Below, one piece after another: positions 1 through 10,000 of a DNA stretch of 64,000 bases. Positions within the stretch are counted from its first letter, which is position 1; each line of letters begins with the position of its first letter. Both the position numbers and the translations under genes were made by a program. A model generated the notes under the pieces. The model was not told the origin of the DNA. It ran no database searches and saw only the letters and a program-made list of their open reading frames with translations. The stretch is from the NCBI RefSeq assembly GCF_001310275.1, contig NZ_LGYZ01000087.1, positions 62,001 to 126,000 on the forward strand, read 5' to 3'. Source of the stretch: Nocardia arizonensis (GTDB taxonomy: Bacteria > Actinomycetota > Actinomycetes > Mycobacteriales > Mycobacteriaceae).

Positions 1-485
1 AGGTCCCACCAGCGGCCCCCGTCGAACTCGGCGGGATCGAGGTCGTAGTGCTGGGCCCGGTCACCCCGAGCGACATGCCACAGAGAGATATCAACATGGC
101 CAGCGGTGGGGCCGACGGTGGGAGTCACTGTCAGGAACAGGGGCTTATCCCCAACGACATCGAATCTCGGGTCGAACCCGAGTTCCTCGCGTGCTTCCCG
201 CCGCGCCGTAGTGCATGGGTCTTCGCCGGGAGCCAGGTGCCCGCCCATCGGGAGTTCGAGACCGGATTTGCGGTGTCTACCGAGGTAGATGCCGCGCTCG
301 GTGGGGTCGACCAAGACCACGTACGCGACCAAGTGCTGCGGTGGAGTCGCTGGTGGAACTCGGCGGAAGATGTCATTGGTTTGGGCGAGCCAGGCCAGTG
401 TCTGCTCGATGTGTTGCTGTTCAACCTCGTCGATAGGCGTGATCGCGGCAACAAGATCAGCGATGGCTGCGGTGGCGGGCTCCAT
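1..485 (-). CDS. Nudix hydrolase, C-terminus cut by window edge
   Basis: Read leftward from the ATG at 485, the protein holds a perfect Nudix box (G-x5-E-x7-REAREELGF), decoded from about positions 160-225. That box binds the divalent metal for hydrolysis of nucleoside-diphosphate-linked substrates; the substrate cannot be told. About 161 residues are visible and the frame is open at position 1, so the stop lies outside. The start is supported by a TATGCT -10-like hexamer (494-499) ending 8 bases before the ATG with no Shine-Dalgarno, which suggests a leaderless transcript. It is the last visible gene of the leftward group at 0-3 kb. Confidence 0.85.
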   Translation of the reverse strand, partial: MEPATAAIADLVAAITPIDEVEQQHIEQTLAWLAQTNDIFRRVPPATPPQHLVAYVVLVDPTERGIYLGRHRKSGLELPMGGHLAPGEDPCTTARREAREELGFDPRFDVVGDKPLFLTVTPTVGPTAGHVDISLWHVARGDRAQHYDLDPAEFDGGRWWD

Positions 486-619
486 GTCGCGCGAGCATAA
501 TCACGCCCTGCGACACCTCGGAATGCCCTGCCCTTTCGGTGCTCCCCGCCTCCGGTTCACCAACCCGGGCCTGCCGGTACACCAGCCTGGACAGATGGCC
601 GGTTGACGCGGCAGGGTGG

Positions 620-1096
620 TCATGCGCCGGGTGCGCCGGGCGCTCGCCGTTCCCTCCGGCGGGCTTCCTTTCTGGGGCGTTCGAACCCTGCCGTAGCGCT
701 GATGTCGACGAGGCCGACGGTGTCCGGCACGGCGATTCGTGTCGTGCCGTACCAGCGCCCCCAGAGTGCGATGTTGCCGGTGTCGGCCTCGGCGAGCAGC
801 TTCTCCACCGACCATCGCTTGTTCGAGCGGTCGATCTCGATGGCGATGCACGGCAAATGGTCGTCGCGCCAGCAGAAGACGTCCAAATGGCCGTGGTACA
901 TCCGCCGTCCGGTACGCCTGGCGATCAATGCCTCTCGCTCGAGGTCGACCGTCCAACCGTTGGCGTGCCCCCACCGGACCGTGTGTTGGGTGATCAACGC
1001 TGTCGCTTCCCGCGCGGACAGGCCGGTGACCCGGACTTCGGAGAGCCATCTTGTCAATGACGAGGCCAGCTCAGCGGTTTCTACAACGTTCCCCAC
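620..1096 (-). CDS. Hypothetical protein, 158 aa
   Basis: I do not recognise this family. The protein has a helical N-terminus followed by a mixed segment with a hydrophobic strand ending in EID (CIAIEID) and an aromatic stretch with WGRWYG, then an Arg-rich tail. The charged strand in a compact fold recalls small nuclease-like domains, but no full catalytic motif is visible. I chose the GTG at 1096 because AGGA lies 8 bases upstream; an in-frame GTG at 1144 would add 16 residues. It lies between the Nudix gene and the DNA methyltransferase, same strand, with gaps of about 130 bases, so it may be co-transcribed with them. Confidence 0.6.
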   Translation of the reverse strand: MGNVVETAELASSLTRWLSEVRVTGLSAREATALITQHTVRWGHANGWTVDLEREALIARRTGRRMYHGHLDVFCWRDDHLPCIAIEIDRSNKRWSVEKLLAEADTGNIALWGRWYGTTRIAVPDTVGLVDISATAGFERPRKEARRRERRAPGAPGA

Positions 1097-1225
1097 TGGC
1101 TTGATCCTAGAACGCGGCGGCGATGTCCATTCCGGCACGGCCACGGCCTCGCGAGACCTGCTTCCGGAGGCAGGGAGAACCGGGTTCCGGCGAACCCGGT
1201 TCTCCCGCGTGGCTATTCTCGTAGT

Positions 1226-2179
1226 TCATGCCGCCCATTTGCGGTCGACCCAGGCAGCCGTCGACACCAAACTCCGGTTTGGATGAGTTTGCTTGAGCTG
1301 CAACGAATCTGGCACGTCCCTGCGCTCGAGCACAATGACGTCCTCGTGTGCGATCAGGTGAACGGGAAGCCCTCCGCGGCGGTTCTTGACGATGAAGTCG
1401 CGCTGGAAGAAGCTGCTTCGGGCGATGATGTCGTCGTCGGCGAGGCGGCCGAGGAGTGCGACGCAGCGTTCGACGGGGGTGAGTCCGGCAAGGGTGCCGC
1501 AGGTGGTGATGTGGGTGGGTAGGTCGATGAGTTCGGCGTGCTGTCGCCAGGGGCGAGCGGTGATGACGACGTGTCCGCCGGGTTTGAGGTAGTCGGCGAC
1601 GCCGGTGAGGATTCTGGTGAATCCGGTCAGGAGCCGGCCGATGCCGACGTTGGCGAGGTTGCCGCGGTCGAGGACGGCTCCGTAGCGGTGGTCGTACTTG
1701 CGGACGCCTTCGCCGGGCTTGACTCGGACGTGACCGTGGGTGGAGTCGCCGTATGGGGGTGAGGTGATGACGAGGTCGACCTGGCCGCGCAGGTCGGCAG
1801 GAAGCAGAGTTGGAAGTTTTCGGGCGTCGCCTTGGTAGACGGCAGCGTCGAGGTCGATGCCGGCACCGTAGGCGAGGTCGATGTTGGTGCGGGCGAGGTC
1901 GGCCCATCGGGTTTCGTATTCGACGCCGATGGCGCGGCGGCCTCGGTGCAGGGCCTCGACGAGGGTGGTGCCGATGCCGCACATCGGGTCCAGGACCAGG
2001 TCCCCGGGGTGGGTGTATGCCTCGATGGCGTGGGCGGCGATGGCGGGCAGCATTTTCGCGGGGTGTTTGACGCTGTCGGGGTGGTAGCGGCCGGTGCGTT
2101 GAGTAGCGGGCGCGGCCTGCGCGGTCGGCCATACCGATACCGCGGCGATGTTGTTCTCCGTTTTGTGGGTTGCGGTCAT
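1226..2179 (-). CDS. DNA methyltransferase, TSPPY type (N4-cytosine or N6-adenine)
   Basis: A SAM-dependent DNA amino-methyltransferase of 317 residues. Motif X-like sequence HPAKMLP (near residue 40) comes first, then motif I DPMCGIGTT (near 65) for SAM binding, then catalytic motif IV TSPPY (near 140), then LKPGG. Motif I before motif IV excludes the beta class. TSPPY is typical of N4-cytosine enzymes but also occurs in some adenine enzymes. GAGG precedes the ATG at 2179. No restriction endonuclease is adjacent. It is downstream of its own degenerate relative (2284-2952). On a conjugative element it may serve as a solitary methylase protecting the incoming DNA. Confidence 0.85.
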   Translation of the reverse strand: MTATHKTENNIAAVSVWPTAQAAPATQRTGRYHPDSVKHPAKMLPAIAAHAIEAYTHPGDLVLDPMCGIGTTLVEALHRGRRAIGVEYETRWADLARTNIDLAYGAGIDLDAAVYQGDARKLPTLLPADLRGQVDLVITSPPYGDSTHGHVRVKPGEGVRKYDHRYGAVLDRGNLANVGIGRLLTGFTRILTGVADYLKPGGHVVITARPWRQHAELIDLPTHITTCGTLAGLTPVERCVALLGRLADDDIIARSSFFQRDFIVKNRRGGLPVHLIAHEDVIVLERRDVPDSLQLKQTHPNRSLVSTAAWVDRKWAA

Positions 2180-2283
2180 CGAAAGGTGCCTCGATTCGAG
2201 ATTCGGTGGTCAGGAGCTACATGCCGCCATCGTGTGCCCAGCGTCGTACGGCGGGGCCCAGTACGGCAGGGCCACTGCGGCGA

Positions 2284-2952
2284 TCAGGGGCGCAAAAGAA
2301 CGGTGATATCGGTATGCACGATGCTGTGCGTGCGGGCGTGCCCGGTGTTGTCGAGTCCGGGTGCCGCGACGGTGTCGCCCGCGATCGGGACGGCGACGAT
2401 GTGCTGAAGGAACAGCAGGTCGGCGGCCTGACCGGCGGCTACTGTCCAGCCGGTCGGATCGAGCAGGACACCGTCGCGGGTGTGCGTGCAGCGGGTGAAC
2501 ACGACAAGCACGCCGCCGGGGTTCAACCGGGTTGCGGCGAGCGCGACGATCTCGTCGACTGCCGAAGGTGATGTGGCCTCGGGAGCGAGCAGGCTGGCCA
2601 GGACGAGGGCAACAGCTCCTTCGTGCGGTGGCCGATGTTGGTGAGCATCGGGGCGTTCGATCAGGCTGTCGCGGCCGAGGCTGTCGATCACGGCGAGCAC
2701 GTCGGCAGTGTCCGGCGTCGGGAAGGGTGTGTCGGGGGCGGTTGAGGCCGGGGGCGCCAGCAGCACTTGGTCTCCGGGGCGGGAGAACTCGGTGACGGCG
2801 CGGGAGACGATCGGCGTCGGCCATTGGTCGGTGGGGTCGATCGGGTCGGTTCCGGAGGCCCAGATGGTTGAGGGAACCTCGGCCGCCGGAGCGCGGCGCG
2901 AGCCGGACGAGCCGGTGTGGCGACGGCGGCGGACTGGGGTGTGTTCGGTCAT
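2284..2952 (-). CDS. Degenerate DNA methyltransferase-like protein
   Basis: Seen: the second half parallels the neighbouring methyltransferase in order and spacing: a helix ending in LNPGG, a hydrophobic strand, a CTHTRDG segment where the neighbour has an Arg/Trp-rich one, and a C-terminal H-x-I-x-H-x-D pattern before VLLRP. The SAM-binding DPMCGIGTT and catalytic TSPPY motifs are both absent; LLAPP stands roughly where motif I would be. The protein is 222 residues. Inferred: a catalytically dead paralog that may pair with the active enzyme. The ATG at 2952 follows AAGGA by 8 bases and is preferred to an ATG at 2994. Confidence 0.65.
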   Translation of the reverse strand: MTEHTPVRRRRHTGSSGSRRAPAAEVPSTIWASGTDPIDPTDQWPTPIVSRAVTEFSRPGDQVLLAPPASTAPDTPFPTPDTADVLAVIDSLGRDSLIERPDAHQHRPPHEGAVALVLASLLAPEATSPSAVDEIVALAATRLNPGGVLVVFTRCTHTRDGVLLDPTGWTVAAGQAADLLFLQHIVAVPIAGDTVAAPGLDNTGHARTHSIVHTDITVLLRP

Positions 2953-3377
2953 CGGCGCGGTCCTTGTCGATTCCAGTGCATGGGATGTGTGCACTGGTCA
3001 ACTCCTCACGAATTCGCCGTTTTTGGACATCGAACCGTCCCGAAAACTATGCAAATCGACTGATCGATCTTCGATATCCACAGTTGTAGAGCGCCACATC
3101 TGACGCCAATTTTTCGACGGTCCACCCGAAAGCTTCTCGCGCGGTGTACAGCGCCACCGGAACGCCACCAAACGTACACAACCCCTGGTAGATAGCAGTT
3201 TCCCGGCACCGCGCTCAAGCTCCCGTACCGGTTCCGTGTGGTCGAATCCGGCTGATCGGTGATCGGCCGGAGGTCATCTCGAGGTCGTTTGGAGGTTATT
3301 CGGAGGCTTTTTGGTGGCGGCCGTTCTGTGTCCTTGCCGAGTCGGATTTATCAACGCTTCGAGCAAGGGGAATGGCA
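2953..3377. other. Intergenic region between divergent operons
   Basis: This 425-base non-coding stretch separates the leftward methyltransferase group from the rightward conjugation operon, so promoters for both should lie here. It is less GC-rich than its surroundings around 3010-3120. At 3269-3312 there are three closely spaced GGAGG-type repeats (CGGAGGTC, TGGAGGTT, CGGAGGCT), possibly a regulator site. No clear -35/-10 pair could be assigned. Confidence 0.5.
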
Positions 3378-4751
3378 ATGAATGCGAATTACAGTATTTC
3401 TGCGGAGAGGCCGGATCATGCGGAAGCTTCGCCGCTGGCGGTCGTGCGGTCGGCGCTCGACCGGATAGCCGATCACCCGCTACCTGTCGTGAGGAATCAG
3501 GTATCGGGACTCGGCAGGCAGGTCGATACCTGGGGCCAGTTGCGGCAGGTGCTGTCGGACCCGGCGCTGCCGATCGAGACCGTGGATGCGGTCTGGGTGT
3601 GGCTGATCGGCCGGTCTCGAACCCACGGTTCGGATGCAGCCTTGGCGTGTGCCGGGATGGCGGCACCGATGTTGGCGGGGATGGCCAGCGTGTTCGGACC
3701 TCGCCGGCGCGAGGACCGCGCTGACATCGAGGCCGATCTGTTGGCCGAGTTCTTCGCCGAATTGCCGCGCATAGATGTCGAGCGCCCGTTTCTGTGGTTC
3801 CGACTGCGGTGGGCGCTGTTCCGTGGTGGCCGGGCTTGGGTGCGGCGGGAGGCCGCTGCCCCCGTGCCCGGTGCGGATGTCGGCACTGGAGCCGACATCG
3901 ACACCAGAGCGGACGAACCGGTGCAGGTGATGTGGGCCCCGGCGGGGCATCCCGAACAGATTCTCGCCGAGGCGGTCGCGGAGAACGTGATTACCGCCGA
4001 GGTCGCCGAGTTGATCGCCGCCACCCGGCTGGAGGGGCGGTCGGTGACCTCTCTGGCAAGCGATTCGACGGGGTTGTCGCACTGGGCGTTGCGCAAGACC
4101 CGCCAGCGAGGCGAACACGATCTCCTCGACTGGCTGGTCGCGCGCACGGCAGCCACCGATCCGGCACGCACCAGCACCGTCGAGCACCGCGCCCTGCAAC
4201 TCCTGTCCTGTTCGGCCGACGACCAGGGCTCAGAAGTGGCCGCGCAGCGACAGCGACTCACCGAGCGGGACCTGGAAGTGCTGCGGCTGCTCGATGCTGA
4301 GCAGGGTCTGAGTGCCGACCAGGTCGCCGACCTGTTGTTCCCCAGCGTCGACACCGCACGGAAAAGGCTGACGGCGCTGACCCGTCGCGGGGTGCTCACC
4401 CGTTGCCGTCGTACCCGCCCCGGTGTGGGGCGTCGTGGTGTGCCGCCGTGGCAGTACGCCCTCAGCCCGCTCGGCTCGGCGATCCTCGCTGTCGGCCTGC
4501 ACAACACCACACGGCACGGCGAGATCACTGGCGAGCACGCACCGCGGCGGTCGGGTTCAACAGGTACTCCCGCGGCGGAGACCGCCTTCACCACCTCGCA
4601 GCCGACTACCCGCGCTGGCCGATCTGGCGATTTTCCGGACACTCCCAGGTCCAAATGTGGCTCGCAAACGCGGAGTAGCCAGTGCGGGCGGACATCGGCT
4701 GCCCCCGCACAACCGGCAACCCAGGTGGAGGTGAATCGCCGATGCGCATGA
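3378..4751 (+). CDS. Sigma-like / winged-helix regulator at head of conjugation operon
   Basis: 457 residues, two parts. Residues about 90-265 look like a small sigma-type protein: an aromatic helical segment (FLWFRLRWALF) and a later helix-turn-helix with SVTSLASDSTGLSHWALRK. Residues about 290-380 are a winged helix starting RLTERDLEVLRLL and ending in WQYALSPLGSAIL. The second part clearly matches the N-terminal domain of the replication-relaxation protein at 12699-13703. The C-terminal 80 residues are low complexity. ATG at 3378 has GGGG about 7 bases upstream; ATG at 3372 is also in frame. The gene overlaps the pilin start by 10 bases. Probably it controls the transfer operon or transfer initiation; the sigma assignment is tentative. 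Confidence 0.6.
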   Translation: MNANYSISAERPDHAEASPLAVVRSALDRIADHPLPVVRNQVSGLGRQVDTWGQLRQVLSDPALPIETVDAVWVWLIGRSRTHGSDAALACAGMAAPMLAGMASVFGPRRREDRADIEADLLAEFFAELPRIDVERPFLWFRLRWALFRGGRAWVRREAAAPVPGADVGTGADIDTRADEPVQVMWAPAGHPEQILAEAVAENVITAEVAELIAATRLEGRSVTSLASDSTGLSHWALRKTRQRGEHDLLDWLVARTAATDPARTSTVEHRALQLLSCSADDQGSEVAAQRQRLTERDLEVLRLLDAEQGLSADQVADLLFPSVDTARKRLTALTRRGVLTRCRRTRPGVGRRGVPPWQYALSPLGSAILAVGLHNTTRHGEITGEHAPRRSGSTGTPAAETAFTTSQPTTRAGRSGDFPDTPRSKCGSQTRSSQCGRTSAAPAQPATQVEVNRRCA

Positions 4752-5149
4752 TCGGTTTCCCTGAAGTTCGTTCTGCGACCTCGTCACACCGGACGGCCCA
4801 GCCCGGCACCATCCGGCGGGCCCTTGCCCCGATCGCGGTATTCGCGGCGGTGGCGCTGACCGCCATAGCGACCGCGGGTACCGCTGCGGCAGAACCCGTT
4901 TCGGTACTCGCCATCGCTGAGTCGTTCGACCAGGTACTCGACAATATCCGGAACTGGCTGGTCGGCATCCTTGCCGGGCTGGCGACGGTGTTCCTGACCA
5001 TCGGCGGCGCCCGCTATGTGCTGGCCTCCGGCGACCCCAGCGAGGTCGAGAAGTCCAAGACCGCGCTGCGCGCTGCATGCCTGGGTTACGGCCTGGCGAT
5101 GCTCGCGCCGGTGATCGTCGCCGTTCTCAAGTCGATCGTGGGTGCCTGA
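4742..5149 (+). CDS. VirB2/TrbC-like conjugative pilin
   Basis: A 135-residue secreted precursor. A long basic N-terminus precedes a hydrophobic signal segment ending in AAAEP (about residues 45-50). The mature part has two membrane helices: one around residues 73-93 with the Gly-rich LTIGGARYVLASGD turn that follows it in VirB2 proteins, and one at the C-terminus. This is the standard pilin layout. GGAGGTGA lies directly upstream of ATG 4742, which overlaps the end of the previous gene. The next gene starts 2 bases after this stop. It should form the extracellular or cell-wall-spanning part of the type IV secretion apparatus. Confidence 0.8.
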   Translation: MRMIGFPEVRSATSSHRTAQPGTIRRALAPIAVFAAVALTAIATAGTAAAEPVSVLAIAESFDQVLDNIRNWLVGILAGLATVFLTIGGARYVLASGDPSEVEKSKTALRAACLGYGLAMLAPVIVAVLKSIVGA

Positions 5150-5151
5150 CC

Positions 5152-7077
5152 ATGACCGCGGCCTTCCCAATCGGCACCTCACCACCGAACCCCCGAACAG
5201 GCTGGCCGTTGCGGGTGGTGGCGGCCGTGGTCGCGATGCTGGTGGTCGGGGTTGGCATCGGTGCGACTGCCGCCGCCGAGCCCACCGCCCCACCGCCACC
5301 GCCGCCGGTGGCGACGACACCCCAGCAACCGGCACCGACCGCGCCGACGCCCACGCCTCCGCCCACATCGCAAGGTCCGAGCACACCCGCGACTCCGTCG
5401 CCTACTCCGCGCGGCTCCTGGCCGGGCGACTCCAGTCAAGTACCGGTTGAGCCGTCGGATACAGGTGATTCCGACTGCGGAATTCGCAATATCTCCGGTT
5501 GTGTCGCGAATGCTATCGACGGTTTCTTTGCCCGCCTGGTGGATTCGGCGCTCAATCCGCTGCTCGAGCTACTGTCGCAAACACTGTTGACCACCCCGGA
5601 GCCCGGTGACTTGCCGCGGGTCGGTGAGTTGTGGGACTCGTCGTGGCATCTGATGCTGGCCATGTACGGGCTGCTGGTGGTGGCCGCTGGCATCCTGCTG
5701 ATGGTCCGCGAAACATTGCAGACCCGCTGGTCACTGCAAGAACTGCTGCCACGGATCGTGGTCGGGTTCATTGCCGGTGCCATGAGCATGCTGCTGGCGA
5801 CCCAGGCGATCGTGTTCGCGAACGCGCTGGCCGAGGCATTCGCCGGTAGCGGGGTCGAGTCCGACTCTGCCACCACCGCGCTGAAGGAACTGACCGGGTC
5901 GGTCACCGGGAACGGAATCTTCCTGGTTCTGCTGCGAACTGCGCTTGTCGTGATGCTGGTGGTACTGCTCATCACCTACGTCGTGCGCGTCGCGATCACC
6001 ATCATCCTGATCGTAGCGGCACCACTGGCTTTGATGTGTCATGCGCTGCCTGGTCTGGACTCGATCGCTCGCTGGTGGTGGCGCTCCTTCGCCGCGTGTC
6101 TGGCGATTCAGGTGGTCCAGTCGCTGGTGTTGGTCACCACCCTGCGGGTTTTCCTCACCCCGGGAGGATGGGGATTCTTCGGGCCCAACATGGACGGCGT
6201 CGTGAGCCTGATCATCGGGCTCGCCCTGATGGGCGTGTTGATCAAGATCCCGTTCTGGCTGATGTCGACCATGCGAATCGGCCACGGCCGCAGCATGGTC
6301 GGATCCCTGGTCCGCGGATACGTCGCCTACAAGACCTTCGGCCTACTCAAGAGCGGCGAGAAGGCTGCCGCCACGGCGATTCGACGCCCCACCCCACAGG
6401 GCAACGCAGCCACTGCCAACAGGGTGGGCAACGGCCGCCGAGGTGCCGCCGCTGCAGTGGGCAGCGCCGACCCGTATGCGCGGACACGGTCGACGCGGGA
6501 CGGCCAGCTGATGTTGCCCCTCGAAGGAGTCCACCGGGTCCGGCGAACGCAGGGTCCTGCAACACCACCGTCGCAGTCGGCCACCACCACATCGGCTCCG
6601 GCCTCACCCGGCACCGCCCCTGGGCCGACGACCCGCCCGAGATCGCGAGGCCGCCAGCTCGCGTTCGATTTCACCCCGCCAGACCCCTACAGCGGGATTC
6701 GCGCCAATCACCGCGGCCAGTACCCGCTGCCGATCCCTGTTGCCCGGGTCCGACGGACACCCGCCCCTGCCGGGCCTCCCGCAGCGCCGGCACCGGCGTC
6801 GGCGTCGCCGCCGCCGCGTCCTCGGCAGGGCACGCAGTTGGCGTTCGAGTTCGATCCGCCCGATCCGTATGAGGGCAACCGGCCGCTGCGCAGCGGCCAG
6901 TACCGGCTGCCGTTCCCGGTGACCCGGGTCCGGCCCGCCGAGCGAGCGAGCACGCCGCCACCGGTTCCGCCGCCACGTCCCTCGACACCGGCAGGTCGTC
7001 AGCTGCATCTGCCGCTGCCCGATCTCCCTGTCCGCCGGCGCGCACGCCGCACTCCCCGAGGAGGAAACCCCAGATGA
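5152..7077 (+). CDS. VirB6/TrbL-like conjugation channel protein with repeated cytosolic tail
   Basis: 641 residues. A signal-type segment (about 15-40) is followed by a Pro/Thr-rich linker (about 40-100), then at least five membrane helices (about 165-400), as in TrbL/VirB6 inner-membrane components. The last 200 residues are a Pro/Arg-rich tail with four spaced copies of a Q-L-x-[LF]-x-[LF] motif at about residues 452 (QLMLPL), 502 (QLAFDF), 562 (QLAFEF) and 617 (QLHLPL). The first three sit in a larger unit with DPY and RVRR. ATG 5152 is 2 bases after the pilin stop; an upstream ATG at 5077 would overlap the pilin and is rejected. The gene overlaps VirB4 by 4 bases. Confidence 0.8.
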   Translation: MTAAFPIGTSPPNPRTGWPLRVVAAVVAMLVVGVGIGATAAAEPTAPPPPPPVATTPQQPAPTAPTPTPPPTSQGPSTPATPSPTPRGSWPGDSSQVPVEPSDTGDSDCGIRNISGCVANAIDGFFARLVDSALNPLLELLSQTLLTTPEPGDLPRVGELWDSSWHLMLAMYGLLVVAAGILLMVRETLQTRWSLQELLPRIVVGFIAGAMSMLLATQAIVFANALAEAFAGSGVESDSATTALKELTGSVTGNGIFLVLLRTALVVMLVVLLITYVVRVAITIILIVAAPLALMCHALPGLDSIARWWWRSFAACLAIQVVQSLVLVTTLRVFLTPGGWGFFGPNMDGVVSLIIGLALMGVLIKIPFWLMSTMRIGHGRSMVGSLVRGYVAYKTFGLLKSGEKAAATAIRRPTPQGNAATANRVGNGRRGAAAAVGSADPYARTRSTRDGQLMLPLEGVHRVRRTQGPATPPSQSATTTSAPASPGTAPGPTTRPRSRGRQLAFDFTPPDPYSGIRANHRGQYPLPIPVARVRRTPAPAGPPAAPAPASASPPPRPRQGTQLAFEFDPPDPYEGNRPLRSGQYRLPFPVTRVRPAERASTPPPVPPPRPSTPAGRQLHLPLPDLPVRRRARRTPRGGNPR

Positions 7078-10000
7078 GCACGCCCGTTCGTATTCCTGCC
7101 GATGTCGACCGGCAAGACCGGTTGATCGGCCCATTCACCGCCCGCCAGCTCGCAGTCCTCGCGGTCACCGCGCTACTGCTGTATCTCGCGTGGACCGCAA
7201 CTCGTGAAGTGATCGCCCCCGCAGCGTTCTTGGCCGGAGCCGTCCCGCTGGGCACCGCGGTCGCGGTGCTGATCTTGACCACCCGCGACGGCCTGTCGGG
7301 CGACCGGTTGCTGCTGGCCGCCGTACGGCAACGTCTGCGGCCTTCTCGCCTGGTAGCCGCGCCCGAAGGGATCGCTACGGCACCACGGTGGCTCACCCGC
7401 GCTGCGGGTCGAGGGAAGAAGCCGCTGGTGCCGCAGCCTTTGTCGGCCAAAGCATTACAGCTACCCGAGGCGGTCACCAGCGCCAACGGGGTCGGGGTGG
7501 TCGATCTGGGCCCGGACGGGCTGGCTGTGGTCGCAGCGGCCGGGACGGTCAACCTCGCCCTGCGCACTCCCGAGGAGCAGGATGCCCTGGTCTCACAGCT
7601 CGGGGGCTGGCTGCACACGCTGCGCCAACCGGTGCAGATCCTGTTGCGGTCGACGCGCCTGGATCTGACCGGCCAGCTGCAGAGTCTGTGGCGTTCGGTC
7701 GGTGAGATGTCACCGGAGCTGGCCGCTGCCGCGCACGGTCACGCCGACCACCTGGCCGGACTCGCGGCCGGGGAGGACCTGATGCACCGGCAAGTACTGC
7801 TGGTCTGGCGTGAACCCCTCGACCTCCCGGCGACGAGCGACAGGCTGGGTGGACCGACGCCGGCGGCGATGCTGGGCTGGCTGGTCGCGGGGCGTCGGCG
7901 TGCTCGACGGGAATTGTCGGCCGCGGCACGGCGCGCCGCGGAGGCCCGGCTACTGCGGCGGGTGCATGAGGCCGCCGACCTCCTCGCCCCGATGGGTGTC
8001 ACCGTGACACCGCTCGATGACGCGCAGGCCACCGCCGTGGTAACCGGCGCCTGCAACCCCGGCAGTCTCGTTCCCTCCTCCGCAGACATCGCCGGCCCCC
8101 ACACCGTCATCACCACCGACGGCCCGGACACCGAGACCTCCACCGATATCGAACTGGCCGACGATATCGACGCACACCCGCATCGGCGAGGATCCCTGCG
8201 TCGCCGACGTCGCCAGATCGCCGGTGCCGCAGCTGGATTCGGGCCGGATTCGCTGGCGATCGGGACACGGCACCTCGAAGTAGGGACAGGATGGGTGGCG
8301 ACGCTCGCCGTCACCGGGTATCCGCGTGAGGTCACCGCCGGCTGGCTGGCTCCGCTGCTGTCGCACCCCGGCCGCCTCGACGTTGCCCTGCATATCGATC
8401 CGGTCGACCCGGTCACCGCCGCCTCCCGGCTGCGGCGCCAGCTCGCCCGGCTGGAGTCGACCCGATTTCACGATGCCAGCTACGGCCGCCGCACCGATCC
8501 CCTGGTGGAGGTCGCGGCCGAGGATGCCGCAGAACTGTCCTCCCGGGTGGCACGCGCCGAAGCTCGACTGTTCCGAATCGGCCTGTATCTGACCGTGCAC
8601 GCCCGCTCGGAAGCCGAGCTGGCCGACGAGGTCGCCGCCGTCCGCGCCCTGGCAGCCAGTCTGCTCGTCGACACCTGCCATCTGTCCTACCGCACCACCC
8701 AGGGCTGGGTTTCCACGCTTCCGCTGGGTCTGGATCTGGTGAAGGTGCGCCGCACCTTCGACACCAATGCCCTTGCGGCGGCGTTCCCGTTCTCCAGTCC
8801 GCAACTGCCTGTTGGTGATCCGGCCCGCGCGGCATCGCCAGAAGGGGTGCTCTACGGGCGAGACGCCGCATCCGGGCTGGTGTTCGTCGACCGGTTCGGT
8901 CCCGAGGCGCACAACCATAACGCCGTCGTGCTCGGCCGTTCCGGCGCCGGTAAGAGTTACCTGGTCAAGACCGATATTCTGCGGTCGCTGTATCGCGGGA
9001 TCGAACAGGTGATCATCGACCCCGAAGACGAGTATCGCGCGTTGACCGAGGCGGTCGGCGGCACCTATATCCACCTCGGCGCCCCCGGGATCCGGCTCAA
9101 TCCCTTCGATTTGGAGGTCCATACCCGCCCCGACGGCCGCCGCACCGCACCGTCGGATGCACTGAATCGACGGAAACTATTCTGTCACACCGTGATCCGG
9201 GTCCTGCTCGGTGACCAGACGGCTGCGCAGCGTGCCACGCTCGACACCGCTGTGACCGCCACCTACGCGAGTGCGGGGATCACCGAGGACCCCGCGACGT
9301 GGACCAGGCCCGCCCCGACCCTGGGTGTCCTGTGTGAGCAGTTGGCCGCGCTCGGTTCGGCCGTGGCTGATGACCTTGCCGCGTCGTTGGCTCCGTTCGT
9401 CGGCGAGGGCGCGTTCGCGGGCCTGCTCGATGGGCCGACGACGGTCAGCCCGGATGCGGCGATGGTCGCCTACTCGTTGCGGGAGCTGCCCGATGAGTTG
9501 AAGACGATCGGGACGCTGCTCGTGTTGGATGCCACCTGGCGGCGAGTCGCCAACCCGGCGAATCGTCGGCCGCGGATGGTGACCGTGGACGAGGCGTGGC
9601 TGATCATGCGCCAGACCGCCGGTGCGGAGTTCTTGTTCCGGGCCGCGAAGTCGTTCCGCAAGTACTGGGCCGGCCTCACGGTCGCCACCCAGGACTGTGC
9701 GGATGTGCTGGGCACCGAACTCGGTAAGGCGATCGTGTCCAATGCGGCCACCCAGATCCTGCTGCATCAAGCGCCGCAGGCGATCGACGAGGTCGCGACC
9801 GCGTTCAAGCTCTCGGACGGAGAACGACAGTTCTTGTTGTCGGCGGCCCGCGGGCAAGGGCTGATCGCTCTCGACGGCACTGACAGAGCCGTGTTCGCCT
9901 CGATGGCCTCCGTCGAGGAGCACGCGCTGGTCACCACCGATCCCAGCGAACTCGCCGACACCGCAGATGCCGAGGAGTCAGGTCTCGACATCACCGAACC

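Noticed and set aside
3006..3218. Small reverse frame in the intergenic region before the transfer operon
   Set aside because: No ribosome site, and composition with many Arg/Cys typical of chance frames.
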